Below are positions 45,844 to 55,285 of a stretch of 64,000 nt of DNA, in pieces. Origin of the DNA: Variovorax sp. Its GTDB lineage: Bacteria > Pseudomonadota > Gammaproteobacteria > Burkholderiales > Burkholderiaceae_C. Under the pieces are notes generated by a model, which had not been told where the DNA came from, ran no database searches, and worked only from the letters and a program-made list of their open reading frames with translations. The stretch spans positions 38,676 through 102,675 of the forward strand of contig JAGIAI010000017.1 of assembly GCA_017744935.1 (NCBI GenBank), written 5' to 3'. How positions within the stretch are numbered: position 1 is the first letter of the stretch; each line of letters opens with the position of its first letter. A program made the position numbers and the translations under genes.

Positions 45844-46379
45844 TCGACAGCACAAACGACCCATCGCACGCGGCGCTCAGCGACGCGGAAGAACTCGGCC
45901 ACGAAGCCCGCGCGCGTCACGACGACCATGCGGTGCTCAAACTCTGGCTGCGCATGCTCGCGAGCACCACGCAGATCGAGGCCGAGATCCGCAAGCGCCT
46001 GCGCGAGCGCTTCGACATCACGCTCGCGCGCTTCGACTACATGGCGCAGCTCTACCGCTACCGCGAGGGCCTGAAGATGCGCGTGCTCTCGCGCTACCTG
46101 ATGGTGACCGGCGGCAATGTCACCGGCCTCACCGACGAGCTGGAGCGCGAAGGCTTCGTCTCGCGCACGCCCAGCCCGGACGACCGCCGTGCCTGGATCG
46201 TGAGCCTCACTACCAAGGGACGCCGCAGTTTCGAGGCGATGGCGAAAGAGCACGAGCAGTGGATCCTCGAGATGTTCTCGGGCCTCGACACGAAGACCGT
46301 GCGGCAGCTCTATGCGCAATTGGGCCAACTGCGGGTGCACGTGATGCGCAACGAGCCGTCCGCCGAGGAGAACGCGTGA
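45840..46379 (+). CDS. MarR-family transcriptional regulator, second copy
   Basis: 179 residues, sharing little with the 20480 protein outside the fold. Winged helix: [41 protein letters not shown] and wing [13 protein letters not shown]. It lies between an SDR and a thioesterase, a common arrangement for MarR regulators that sense CoA esters or free aromatic acids. It probably represses its own operon through the 45035-45052 site. Confidence 0.9.
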   Translation: MIDSTNDPSHAALSDAEELGHEARARHDDHAVLKLWLRMLASTTQIEAEIRKRLRERFDITLARFDYMAQLYRYREGLKMRVLSRYLMVTGGNVTGLTDELEREGFVSRTPSPDDRRAWIVSLTTKGRRSFEAMAKEHEQWILEMFSGLDTKTVRQLYAQLGQLRVHVMRNEPSAEENA

Positions 46380-46804
46380 GCGAAGCGATCGGCGCCGAGT
46401 TCCGCCGCGAACGGCTGATCCGCTTCTCCGACTGCGACCCTGCGGGCATCGTCTTCTATCCGCAGTACTTCGTGATGTTCAACGGCCTCGTCGAGGACTG
46501 GGTGAACGACGGGCTCGGCATCGGCTATCGCAAGCTGATCGTCGAGCAGCGCATCGGCCTGCCGACGGTGCGGCTCGAAGCGGACTTCCGCTCCGTGAGC
46601 CGCATGGGCGACAACGTGATCCTCGGCTTGAGCGTCGAACAGCTCGGGACGCGCTCGATCACGCTCGGCCTGCACTGCTTCGACGCGGAGGGCCAAACCC
46701 GCATGCGGATGAAGCAGGTGCTGGTCACCACGTCGCTCGAAACCCATCGGGCGATCGAGATTCCCGCGCACCTGCGTGCGGCCATCGAACGCAGTGCAGC
46801 CTAG
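46376..46804 (+). CDS. 4-hydroxybenzoyl-CoA thioesterase-like protein
   Basis: 142 residues from GTG 46376 (overlap GTGA with the MarR stop). The hot-dog fold signature FSDCDPAGIVFYPQYF holds the catalytic Asp of the 4-hydroxybenzoyl-CoA thioesterase group. If the IorAB-like enzyme makes anthraniloyl-CoA, this protein could release anthranilate. The stop codon overlaps that of the nitrilase (CTAG read on both strands). Confidence 0.85.
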   Translation: MSEAIGAEFRRERLIRFSDCDPAGIVFYPQYFVMFNGLVEDWVNDGLGIGYRKLIVEQRIGLPTVRLEADFRSVSRMGDNVILGLSVEQLGTRSITLGLHCFDAEGQTRMRMKQVLVTTSLETHRAIEIPAHLRAAIERSAA

Positions 46805-47829
46805 GCGCTCGCAGCCGCTTCCGCCTTGGGCGCGACCGCCTCGAATCCCGCGGGTTCCAGTTCCACGCTGCGCTGAACCACCACTGGCTCACGCCGCGTC
46901 TTGTTGAACAGCAGCCGCGTCACATCCGGCCGCGAATAATGCCCCGCCGGATCGCCCGCCGCCTTGGCGAGCGAGATCATGCCGAGATCGATGTCCGCCA
47001 CCACCAGCCCTTCCTGTTCTTCCGCCAGATTGGTGCCGAGCGGCGAGCCATCCGGCCCGTAGATGCGCGCGAAGCCACCACCCACAATCAGCATCTGCTG
47101 CTTGCCCGGATCGGTGCACAGCATCTCGTGCATGGCCTTCGACACCGTGGCGCAAGGTGCGATCACGAAGCACTGGCCCTCGGCCGCATACACCTGGCTC
47201 GCCGCGTTGTTGACCTCGGCACCGAGCGCATACGCGCCGCCGCGATAGAGCGAGAAGCTCGGCCACGCCGCGCAGTGGATCTGCTCGTTCTGCGAATACA
47301 TCGCGTACTTGCTCAGCGGCTGCAGATGCTCCCAGCAAGAGAGCGAACCGATGTTGCCGATCGATGTTTCGATCACCGCGAGGTCCGATCCGTCACCTTC
47401 GCCGAACACGGTGCGCTCCACATGCGTCGGCTTGAGCTTGCGCCGCGTCTGCAGCACATTGCCCTGGTCGTCGATCAGTGCCTGCGCGATGTAGAGGCTG
47501 CCCGCGGCCTTCTCGCTGAAGCCGAGCGACACCCACGTGCGGTGCTTGCGCGCCGCTTCGCGGATGCGGTCGAACTCGGGCGAGCCGATCACCAGCGAGT
47601 TGTCGTGATAGCGCTGCACGTACTGCATGCCCCACGCCGGCGAGTCGAGCCAGATCCACCACGGGTAGCCCGGCGCCCAGGTTTCCGGAAAGGCGATGAG
47701 TTGCACCTTGTCACGCGCGGCCTGCGCGATCAGGTCGATCGTCTTGTCGATCGTGCCGTCGAGGTCGAGGAACACGGGCGCAGCCTGCACGGCGGCGACG
47801 CGAATGCGGGGATGGGTCTTGCTGGACAT
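46801..47829 (-). CDS. nitrilase
   Basis: 342 residues from ATG 47829. The catalytic Glu-Lys-Cys triad is visible: E49 in AFPETWAPGYP, K131 in RRKLKPTHVERTVFGEG and C165 in GSLSCWEHLQPL. Length and motifs fit true nitrilases (nitrile to acid and ammonia) rather than amidases. It is convergent with the auxin cluster, and indole-3-acetonitrile, a plant compound, would give indole-3-acetate, feeding that pathway. Other arylacetonitriles are possible. Divergent from an AraC regulator. Confidence 0.87.
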   Translation of the reverse strand: MSSKTHPRIRVAAVQAAPVFLDLDGTIDKTIDLIAQAARDKVQLIAFPETWAPGYPWWIWLDSPAWGMQYVQRYHDNSLVIGSPEFDRIREAARKHRTWVSLGFSEKAAGSLYIAQALIDDQGNVLQTRRKLKPTHVERTVFGEGDGSDLAVIETSIGNIGSLSCWEHLQPLSKYAMYSQNEQIHCAAWPSFSLYRGGAYALGAEVNNAASQVYAAEGQCFVIAPCATVSKAMHEMLCTDPGKQQMLIVGGGFARIYGPDGSPLGTNLAEEQEGLVVADIDLGMISLAKAAGDPAGHYSRPDVTRLLFNKTRREPVVVQRSVELEPAGFEAVAPKAEAAASA

Positions 47830-47984
47830 GGATCGAACTCCGGGTGGGTTGAAAGGGCGACTCTCCGGGTTAGCGCTGTGGCATGCCCGTTGCTTGAAGC
47901 GTAAGTTCGCGGCCTGCGCCGGCCTTGTCCCGGACACGCAGCGTTCTTGATCCTGCGTTGCAACCGCCCCCTGAAGGAGCTCCG

Positions 47985-48944
47985 ATGAACCGGCTGCTCA
48001 GCACCGAGGTCGTTCCCCGCGACCAGCGCCTGGCCTATTGGACGGACATGATCTGCAATGTCTACGTCCAACTCGGCTGCGACCCGGTCGCCGACGGGCG
48101 CGGCGACTTCGAAGGCAGCATCCGCCAGCACACGCTGCCCAGCCTCGACGTCTCGGTGGTCACCTCGGGCCCGCAGAAAGTCATGCGCACGCCAGGCCAC
48201 ATCGCGCGTTCGTCGGACGACTACTTCCTCGTCAGCATCCAGGCGCGCGGGCAGGGCGTGGTGCGGCAGGACGGGCGTGATGCAGTGCTCTCCGTGGGCG
48301 ACTTTGCGCTCTACGACAGCACGCGGCCCTATCAACTGCTGTTCGACGATTCGTTCGAACAGATCGTGCTCAAGCTGCCCGGCGAGCGCCTGCGCAGCGA
48401 GTTGCGCGACACCGAGGCGCTGACGGCCACCACCGTCTCCGGGCGCGAGGGCGCGGGCCATCTGATGCTCAGCATGATCCGCACGCTGCGCGAGGACATC
48501 GATACGCTGCAGCCGGCTTCCGCACTCGCAGTGGCCAATGGCGTGCTCAACATCCTCGTCGCGGGTTTGCAGACACTGCCTGCCGCGCAGTCGCCGTCGC
48601 TCAGCAACCTGACTGCCTTCCATCTCGCGCGCATCAAGCGGTGCATCGATGCGCGCCTGGACGATCCCGCGCTATCGGTCGGCCTGCTGGCGGGTGAGTT
48701 GGGCATGTCCGCGAGCCAGATCCACCGCGTGTTCAGGAGCGAGCCGCTGACGCTTTCGCAATACATCTGGGATCGCCGGCTCGAGGCCTGCAGCCGCGAT
48801 CTGCTCGATCCGCGCGAGGCGGGGCGCACGGTCGGCGAGATTGCCTACGGCCGTGGCTTCAGCGATGCGGCCCATTTCAGCCGCGCTTTCAGGGAACGCT
48901 TTGGATGCTCGCCACGCGACTGGCGGATGGGGCGGCACCACTGA
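47985..48944 (+). CDS. AraC-family transcriptional regulator
   Basis: 319 residues from ATG 47985 with a GAAGGAG ribosome-binding site. N-terminal sensor domain of the AraC-binding-like type (residues about 15-190: VVPRDQRLAYWTDMICNVYVQL) and C-terminal double helix-turn-helix (about 215-315: RIKRCIDARLDDPALSVGLLA, then GFSDAAHFSRAFRERFGCSPRDWR). Divergent from the nitrilase gene across 155 bp, so it most likely controls nitrilase expression. Confidence 0.87.
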   Translation: MNRLLSTEVVPRDQRLAYWTDMICNVYVQLGCDPVADGRGDFEGSIRQHTLPSLDVSVVTSGPQKVMRTPGHIARSSDDYFLVSIQARGQGVVRQDGRDAVLSVGDFALYDSTRPYQLLFDDSFEQIVLKLPGERLRSELRDTEALTATTVSGREGAGHLMLSMIRTLREDIDTLQPASALAVANGVLNILVAGLQTLPAAQSPSLSNLTAFHLARIKRCIDARLDDPALSVGLLAGELGMSASQIHRVFRSEPLTLSQYIWDRRLEACSRDLLDPREAGRTVGEIAYGRGFSDAAHFSRAFRERFGCSPRDWRMGRHH

Positions 48945-49022
48945 CGGCCTCAAAACGATGCGCTCCTCAATGTGGCAAGGACGAAGCAGAATGATCGCCA
49001 TCCCAACATCACGGAGCGAGGA

Positions 49023-50498
49023 ATGGCGGGAAACCACGGGATCTCGGCGATCGGACCCATCACCGTGCAGGCCGATGAGCTGACGCGGGCGTTCACGGCC
49101 AAACGGCGCGGTGTCGAAGAGCGCATGGCCGCCGGCAAGGCGTTGCGAGAGCGCATCCCGCGAACGACCCACGCGGATTTCGAGCGCCCGCCCGGTGTCG
49201 ATCCGGTGGACATCCTGCGCCAGCAAGCCGTCACGCGCATCCCGGACCTGATCCCGGTGCGCCATGCGCGGATGATGCAGTCGCCGTTCGCCTTCCTGCG
49301 TGGGTCGGCCGCCGTGATGGCGGCGGACCTCGCGCCGAGCCGGACGACCGGCCTCGAAGTGCAGGCCTGCGGCGACATGCACGTCGCGAATTTCGGCGTG
49401 TTCGCATCGGCGGAGCGGCAACTCGTCTTTGCCATCAACGACTTCGACGAGACCCGGCACGGCCCCTGGGAGTGGGACATCAAACGCCTCGCGGCCAGCG
49501 CCTATGTGGCGGCCCACCATCTCGGCGGCAGCATTGCCGACAGCGAAGCGGCCGCGAACCGGGCGGCGTCGAGCTACCGCCAGCGCATGCGGCGCTACGC
49601 CGGCATGGGAACGCTGGAGGTCTGGTACGACACCATCGACAGCAATCGGCTGATCGAATCGCTGCCAGCCTCGTTTCAAACGGCCGCGTCCGCGGTGCTG
49701 GAGAAGGCACGCAAGCGCACGCACATGCAGGTGCTCGACAAGATGACCGATCTCGTGGACGAGCGGCATCGCATCGTCGAGCAGCATCCTTTCATCGTGC
49801 GATCGAAGGTCACCTCCACAGGCCGGCCGGTGCGCGAGGCGCTCGGCCATTGCCTCGTCGCCTACCTCGAGTCGCTCGCGCCCGACCGCCGGCTGCTGCT
49901 GTCGCGCTATCGCGTCATCGACGTGGCGCAGAAGGTGGTCGGGGTGGGTAGCGTCGGTACGCGCTGCTGGGTGGTGCTGCTGCAAGGCAGGGACGAGGAC
50001 GACCCGCTATTCCTGCAGATGAAAGAGGCGCAGCCTTCCGTGCTCGCCGCGCATCTGCCGGCTCGAAGCGACGAGCCGCGCAATCAAGGCCAGCGTGTGG
50101 TCATGGGCCAGCGGCTCATCCAGGGCTCGCCCGACATCTTTCTCGGCTGGGGCCACATCGACGGCGTGGACTTCTACATCCGCCAGTTGCGGGACATGAA
50201 GGGCGGGATCGACCTGGAACCTGGCCTGACTACGACGGCGGGCTTCATTGAATACTGCGGCCTCTGCGGATGGGCGCTCGCACTCGCGCACGCCAAGTCG
50301 GGCGATGCCGCGCTGATCGGCGGCTACCTCGGCAAGTCGGATGTCTTCGACGATGCGATGGTGCGCTTTGCCGCTGCCTATGCGGAGCAGACCCGTCACG
50401 ACTACAACACCTTCGCGGCCGCGGCGCGCGAGGGCGTCATCGAAGTGGCCGCGCTGGAGCGGCTCGCCACGCAGGGGCAGGCTCAGGCTGCGGGGTAG
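49023..50498 (+). CDS. DUF2252 family protein
   Basis: 491 residues from ATG 49023 (GGAGCGAGG before it). DUF2252 proteins have a kinase-like fold; motifs CGDMHVANFGVF, FAINDFDETRHGPWEWDIKRLAAS and RVVMGQRLIQGSPDIFLGW are characteristic. Biochemical role is unknown. Its last 16 bp overlap the end of the DUF899 gene on the other strand. Confidence 0.88.
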   Translation: MAGNHGISAIGPITVQADELTRAFTAKRRGVEERMAAGKALRERIPRTTHADFERPPGVDPVDILRQQAVTRIPDLIPVRHARMMQSPFAFLRGSAAVMAADLAPSRTTGLEVQACGDMHVANFGVFASAERQLVFAINDFDETRHGPWEWDIKRLAASAYVAAHHLGGSIADSEAAANRAASSYRQRMRRYAGMGTLEVWYDTIDSNRLIESLPASFQTAASAVLEKARKRTHMQVLDKMTDLVDERHRIVEQHPFIVRSKVTSTGRPVREALGHCLVAYLESLAPDRRLLLSRYRVIDVAQKVVGVGSVGTRCWVVLLQGRDEDDPLFLQMKEAQPSVLAAHLPARSDEPRNQGQRVVMGQRLIQGSPDIFLGWGHIDGVDFYIRQLRDMKGGIDLEPGLTTTAGFIEYCGLCGWALALAHAKSGDAALIGGYLGKSDVFDDAMVRFAAAYAEQTRHDYNTFAAAAREGVIEVAALERLATQGQAQAAG

Positions 50499-51199
50499 TC
50501 GAGCGAGGGATACCAATCCTTGCCGCGCCCGGCTGGCGTGTGGTCGAGGATGTTCCAGATCGGCATCAGGTCCGGCGCACCGCGCGGGTCCTGGCCCGGG
50601 TCGGCGGTGGGCATGTTCATCTCGTCGCCCCAGAAGTGGCGGATCACGTTGCCTTCGCGATGAAACACATTGAAGGCCGGCATGTCTTCATTCGCGTCGG
50701 GATCTTCAAAGGCATAGAGCTGGTTGAAGTTGGTGCCCTGCGACGAATACAGCGGCAGGTGCCGCCAACCGCGTTCCTTCGCAAAGGCAAGCATCTTCGT
50801 CACCGGTGACCGCGCGATCACCGCGAAGGCCACGCGCTGCAGGATGTCGGGCATCTCGCCATCGAACGCACTGAGGAGCGAGGTGCACATCGGGCACGAC
50901 CGCTCGCGCTGCGGGCCGAACATCCAGTTGTAGGTCACCAGGGTGTCGTGCCTGCCGAACAGCGACGATAGGCTCGCCGGTCCGTGCGCGCCCTGGAACA
51001 CATAGTCCTCGGGCACCACGCCGCCCGGCGGCAGCTTGCGGCGCAGCGCGGCCACGTGCTCGATCTGGCGGCGCAGTTCGATCTCTTCGGCCAGGAGCGC
51101 AGTGCGCGCTTGTCGGTAGGCGCTGCTTTCGCCGGGAAAGTGGCGGTTGCTTTGGCGCGCGAGTTCCGTCGCGCTCGGGAGTTCGGTCGAGCGGGGCAT
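50483..51199 (-). CDS. DUF899 family thioredoxin-like protein
   Basis: 238 residues from ATG 51199, chosen because GGAG sits 6 nt upstream; ATG 51205 is the alternative. DUF899 proteins resemble thioredoxin/peroxiredoxin folds. A C-x2-C-like site is visible in RSCPMCTSLLSAFDGE, with VTYNWMFGPQ before it and HTPAGRGKDWYPSLDY at the end. Function is not known. It ends inside the DUF2252 coding region (tail to tail). Confidence 0.85.
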   Translation of the reverse strand: MPRSTELPSATELARQSNRHFPGESSAYRQARTALLAEEIELRRQIEHVAALRRKLPPGGVVPEDYVFQGAHGPASLSSLFGRHDTLVTYNWMFGPQRERSCPMCTSLLSAFDGEMPDILQRVAFAVIARSPVTKMLAFAKERGWRHLPLYSSQGTNFNQLYAFEDPDANEDMPAFNVFHREGNVIRHFWGDEMNMPTADPGQDPRGAPDLMPIWNILDHTPAGRGKDWYPSLDYPAA

Positions 51200-51241
51200 C
51201 TGCATCTCCGATGAAACCCCGGCGAACACGGCGGGGCGGCT

Positions 51242-52465
51242 TCAGATGATTGCGCGCTCCCGCAGCGCCTGCAATTGCCGTTCGTCGATACCGAGTTCGT
51301 CGTGCAGCACGCGCGCGCTGTGCTCACCCAGCATTGGCGAGGCGTGATGCTTCACCGGCGTCTGAGAGAAGCGCAGCGGGCTGCGCAGGCTCGGCACCTC
51401 CACGCCACGGCTGTGCGGCAGGTGCAGCTCGATCTCGCGATGGCGAGTCTGCGGATCTTCGAAGACGCCAGCCATGTCGTTGATCGGCCCACACGGCACG
51501 CTCACCGCCTCGAAGGCGGCGAGCAACTCGGCGCGGTGGCGCTCAACCAGCACCGGCGCCAGCACCTCGCGCAGCGCTGTGCGGTTCGTCACGCGCAGCG
51601 CATTGGTGCAGAAGCGCTCGTCCTCCGCCCATTCCGGATGGCCGAGCACGCGGCACATCGACTGGAACTGTCCGTTGTTGCCCACCGCGAGGATGAGTTG
51701 GCCATCCGCACAAGTCAGCACTTCGGACGGCGATGCGATCGGGTTCGTGTTGCCCACGCGCGCCGGCACCTTGCCGGTCATCAGGTAGCCGAGCGCGAGG
51801 TGCCCGTTCAGCGCCACCGAGGCGTCGAGCATCGCCGCGTCCACATGCTGGCCTTCGCCTGTCTCACGCCGGTGATAGAGCGCGCTGACCACGCCGATGG
51901 TCGCGTAGAGACCCGTCACCACATCGGTGATCGGAATCGCGGTGCGCATCGCGCCCGCGCCAGGCGCGTCTTCCGGCTGTCCGCAGGTGCTCATCACACC
52001 GGCGAGCCCTTGCAGGATGAAGTCGTACGCGGGCCGCGCCGCGTAGGGCCCGCTCTGGCCGAAGCCCGTCACCGAGCAATAGATGATGTCTGGCCTGCGC
52101 TTGCGGATGCTCGCCTCGTCGAGACCGTACTTCGCGAGCGAGCCGACTTTGTAGTTCTCCACCACCACGTCGCAGCGGGCCGCGAGATCCTGCGCGAGCC
52201 GCGCACCTTCGGGCGTGGCGATGTCGAGCGTGATCGATTGCTTGCCGCGGTTGTAGGCCAGGTAGAGCGCCGAATCGTTGCTGTCGCGACCGGTCTGCGC
52301 GTCCGGCAGAAACGGCCCCATGCGCCTCGTGTCGTCGCCTTCGCCTGGCTTCTCGATCTTGTAGACCGTCGCGCCCATGTCGGCCAGGATCTGCGTGCAC
52401 AAGGGCCCCGCGATCACGCGCGTGAGATCGAGAACCTTGATGCCTTCGAGGATGGAAGCAGCCAT
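51242..52465 (-). CDS. CaiB/BaiF family CoA-transferase
   Basis: 407 residues from ATG 52465, with GGAG 8 nt upstream; a GTG at 52474 overlapping the preceding stop is the alternative. Class III CoA-transferase: GIKVLDLTRVIAGPLCTQILADMGATVYKIE at the N-terminus and the catalytic aspartate in HVDAAMLDASVALNGHLA. It moves CoA between acids with a covalent aspartyl-CoA intermediate. As the last gene of this operon it probably activates the pathway substrate, in place of a ligase. Confidence 0.88.
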   Translation of the reverse strand: MAASILEGIKVLDLTRVIAGPLCTQILADMGATVYKIEKPGEGDDTRRMGPFLPDAQTGRDSNDSALYLAYNRGKQSITLDIATPEGARLAQDLAARCDVVVENYKVGSLAKYGLDEASIRKRRPDIIYCSVTGFGQSGPYAARPAYDFILQGLAGVMSTCGQPEDAPGAGAMRTAIPITDVVTGLYATIGVVSALYHRRETGEGQHVDAAMLDASVALNGHLALGYLMTGKVPARVGNTNPIASPSEVLTCADGQLILAVGNNGQFQSMCRVLGHPEWAEDERFCTNALRVTNRTALREVLAPVLVERHRAELLAAFEAVSVPCGPINDMAGVFEDPQTRHREIELHLPHSRGVEVPSLRSPLRFSQTPVKHHASPMLGEHSARVLHDELGIDERQLQALRERAII

Positions 52466-52470
52466 TTCAG

Positions 52471-53457
52471 TCACTCCAGCCGGATGTCGGCCTTCTTCAC
52501 CACATCGGCCCAGCGCTTCGCCTCGCTCTGGATGAAGGCGTCGAACTGCTCGGGCGTGCCACCGACGGGGTCGATGCCGTATTCGATCAGCTTCTCGCGC
52601 ACGTCGGGCATGTCCAGCACCTTCTGCGTTTCGGCGCTGAGCTTCGCGACGATCTCCTTCGGCGTCTTCGCGGGTGCCAGGAGGCCGATCCAGCTACCGC
52701 CAGTCATGCCGGGGTAGCCGGCTTCTGCCATGGTCGGCACATCGGGAGCGGCAGGCCAGCGCTTGGCGCTCGTCATCGCGAGCGCGTGCAGCTTGCCGGC
52801 CTTGACCTGCGGCATCATGGTCTGCACCGAGTCGAAGATCATCGCCACCTGACCCGCGAACAGGTCGGGCAATGCGGGCGCGATGCCCTTGTATGCCACG
52901 TGCTGCATCGGCACGCCGGTCGTCTGCGAGAACAGCTCGCCCACCAGATGCGCGCCCGAACCCGCACCGCTCGATGCAAAGTTGGCGGTCTGCGGATTCG
53001 CCTTCGCCCAGGCCACGAACTCCTTGAGGTTCTTCGGCGGCAGTTGCGCGCTCGACACCATCAGCAACGGGATCGCACCGAACTCGCTCACGCCGCGAAG
53101 ATCCTGCAGCGGCGAATAGGTCATCTTCGGATAGAGGCTCGGGTTGATCGCATGCGCGGCCACCACCACCAGCAGCGTGTAGCCGTCGGGCGTCGAGCGA
53201 GCCACGTTGGAAGAACCGATCTGCCCGTTCGCGCCCGCCTGGTTGTCCACGATGATCGTGCCCTTCAGCCGCTCGGCGAGCTTCTGCATCACCAGGCGCG
53301 TGACCGTGTCGGACACGCCGCCCGGCGTGTAGGGAACCACCACGCGGATCGGCTTGCTCGGGTAGTTGTCCTGCGCGAAGGCCGCACCCGCGCCAGCCAG
53401 CGTCACGGCAGCCGCGGCGACAGCGGAAAGAATCTTGCGGCGATACGTCGATGTCAT
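52471..53457 (-). CDS. tripartite tricarboxylate transporter substrate-binding (Bug/TctC) protein
   Basis: 328 residues from ATG 53457 (AGGAGACAAC before it). Signal peptide ends near AFAQD, then YPSKPIRVVVPYTPGGVSDTVTRLV, the hallmark of Bug proteins. Periplasmic binder for a carboxylate; no membrane TctAB partner is encoded nearby, which is normal for Bug proteins in Burkholderiales. Probably supplies or senses the operon's substrate. Confidence 0.9.
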   Translation of the reverse strand: MTSTYRRKILSAVAAAAVTLAGAGAAFAQDNYPSKPIRVVVPYTPGGVSDTVTRLVMQKLAERLKGTIIVDNQAGANGQIGSSNVARSTPDGYTLLVVVAAHAINPSLYPKMTYSPLQDLRGVSEFGAIPLLMVSSAQLPPKNLKEFVAWAKANPQTANFASSGAGSGAHLVGELFSQTTGVPMQHVAYKGIAPALPDLFAGQVAMIFDSVQTMMPQVKAGKLHALAMTSAKRWPAAPDVPTMAEAGYPGMTGGSWIGLLAPAKTPKEIVAKLSAETQKVLDMPDVREKLIEYGIDPVGGTPEQFDAFIQSEAKRWADVVKKADIRLE

Positions 53458-53482
53458 GTTGTCTCCTGGTTTGTTCGTCATG

Positions 53483-55285
53483 TCATGAGTGATGCGCGGT
53501 CACGAGGCCTTGGTCGACCCAGCGCCGGGGAATGCGGATCGGGTGGTCCAGCAGCATCTGCGCAAAGGACTTTCCGAGCGGGTCCGAACGCAGGCTCGCG
53601 ACACCGCCGCCATCGAGCGCGCGATGCAGCACGAAGTTGAAGGCGTCGAAGCCGGGAACCTCGAAGCGCTCGACTTCACCTTTCACGAGATGCGAGAAGT
53701 ACGCGCGGACTTGCGCGGCGCCGAGTTGCGCGCGCAGCAGTGGCGCGAACTCCGTCCGGCGCGCGATCACGCCGATGTTCTCGTCGTCGCCCTTGTCGCC
53801 GCTGCGTGCCCACGCGAGCGCGACGAGTGGCACTTCGACCGCGTCGTCGGCGGGCGATGGCGCGGAGGGCAGCTCCGGAAGCGGCTCCGCCGCAATGGCG
53901 GGCCCCGATGCCGGCGCGGCAACCGACTTGATCACTCCGCCGAGTTCGACCTGCAACGCCACCTGCTCCTTCGCGACGAGAAACGAGAACACCTTGATCA
54001 CCGGCTGGATGTCCGACCTTCCGGCAAAGGACGAGCGCGTGCCGGGCCCCATCGACGTGCCGGCGGATGCGCATTCGCGCTGGAGAAAGGAAAGCCCCTT
54101 CGGGTCGGCATGCCGCGCCGCAATGCGAAGCACCACCTCGCGCGTCGGAAGCGCTCGTGCATTCGCGCCATAGAGCGCTTCGCAGCCCAGCAACTCGACA
54201 CAGGTCTGCGAGTAGTCGGCCATGCCGCGTTGGCGCAGTTGCGCACGCGTGCGCTCCAGCAGCGCGTCGGCGGTCTTGCGCGCCTTTGCGGGCGCGTCGA
54301 TGCCGCGGATTGCCATCATGAGTTGCAACTGATAGCCGTCGCGCCATGTGCCGTTGGCCTTGTAAGTCGCCGTTGGTGCGCGTCCGCGTGAACCGCTCAC
54401 GCGAACCGCATCGGGCCCGAGCGCGTGCGCCTGCACCTGGCGGAAATCGCAGGTCACGTCCGGCATGAGGTAGTTCGCGGGATCGCCGACTTCGTAGAGG
54501 ATCTGCTCCGCCACCGCGCCCCGATGAACCAGTCCGCCCGTGCCCTCGGGCTTGGTCAGAACGAAGCTGCCGTCCTCCGCGCAGTCGATCACCGGATAGC
54601 CCATGTTGGCCCAGTCCGGCACCTGCTGCCAGTCGGTGAAGAGCCCGCCAGTGGCCTGCGCGCCGCACTCGATCACGTGGCCCGCCAGCGTGCCGGCGGC
54701 GATGCGGTTCCAGTCGTCCCAGCGCCAGCCGAATTCATGCGCGAGCACGCCGACCACGACCGCGCTGTCGACACAGCGCCCGGTGATGACGATGTCCGCT
54801 CCAAGCGCCAGCGCCTGCGCGATGCCGCGCGCACCGACATAGGCATTGGCGGAATACAACTCCGCCGGCGGTGCCTCGCCGGTGTGCAGGTCGACCACCC
54901 CCTGCGAACGCAGTTGCTCGAACTGCGGCATCACGTCGTCGCCGGTCACGATCGCGATGCGCGGAGAAAGTCCTTGCTTGCTCGCCGCCTCGTTCAAGGC
55001 ATCGCGGCATGCCTGCGGATTGAGGCCGCCGGCATTCGCGATCACGCGCACGCCTTTTTCGCAGATCGCTGCCAGGTTCGGCGCCATCGCCGCGTGCACG
55101 AAATCGGTCGCGTAGCCCAGCGCCGGGTCCTTGGCGCGTGCGCGCGCGAGGATCGACATGGTGGTCTCGGCCAGGTAGTCGTAGACCAGGTACTGCATGT
55201 CCGGCACCGCGAGCAACTGCGGCGTGGCGATCGCTGAATCGCCCCAGAAGCCGCTCGCGCCGCCGATGCGGATCGTCCGGTTCAT
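53483..55285 (-). CDS. AtuA-like protein (acyclic terpene utilisation family, DUF1446)
   Basis: 600 residues from ATG 55285, overlapping the stop of the carboxylase gene (ATGA). N-terminal DUF1446-type domain: IRIGGASGFWGDS, GYATDFVHAAMAPNLAAI, IANAGGLNPQACRDAL, VITGRCVDSAVVVG. The C-terminal 110 or so residues (VPLVALAWARSGDKGDDENIGV) form the small AtuA-like domain, here fused where some organisms have two genes. AtuA is required for acyclic terpene growth in Pseudomonas but its reaction is unknown. Confidence 0.85.
   Translation of the reverse strand: MNRTIRIGGASGFWGDSAIATPQLLAVPDMQYLVYDYLAETTMSILARARAKDPALGYATDFVHAAMAPNLAAICEKGVRVIANAGGLNPQACRDALNEAASKQGLSPRIAIVTGDDVMPQFEQLRSQGVVDLHTGEAPPAELYSANAYVGARGIAQALALGADIVITGRCVDSAVVVGVLAHEFGWRWDDWNRIAAGTLAGHVIECGAQATGGLFTDWQQVPDWANMGYPVIDCAEDGSFVLTKPEGTGGLVHRGAVAEQILYEVGDPANYLMPDVTCDFRQVQAHALGPDAVRVSGSRGRAPTATYKANGTWRDGYQLQLMMAIRGIDAPAKARKTADALLERTRAQLRQRGMADYSQTCVELLGCEALYGANARALPTREVVLRIAARHADPKGLSFLQRECASAGTSMGPGTRSSFAGRSDIQPVIKVFSFLVAKEQVALQVELGGVIKSVAAPASGPAIAAEPLPELPSAPSPADDAVEVPLVALAWARSGDKGDDENIGVIARRTEFAPLLRAQLGAAQVRAYFSHLVKGEVERFEVPGFDAFNFVLHRALDGGGVASLRSDPLGKSFAQMLLDHPIRIPRRWVDQGLVTAHHS

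Noticed and set aside
20480..46804. Horizontal island with integrase, transposase or tRNA attachment site.
   Set aside because: No such gene or flanking direct repeat was seen; base composition looks like the neighbours.
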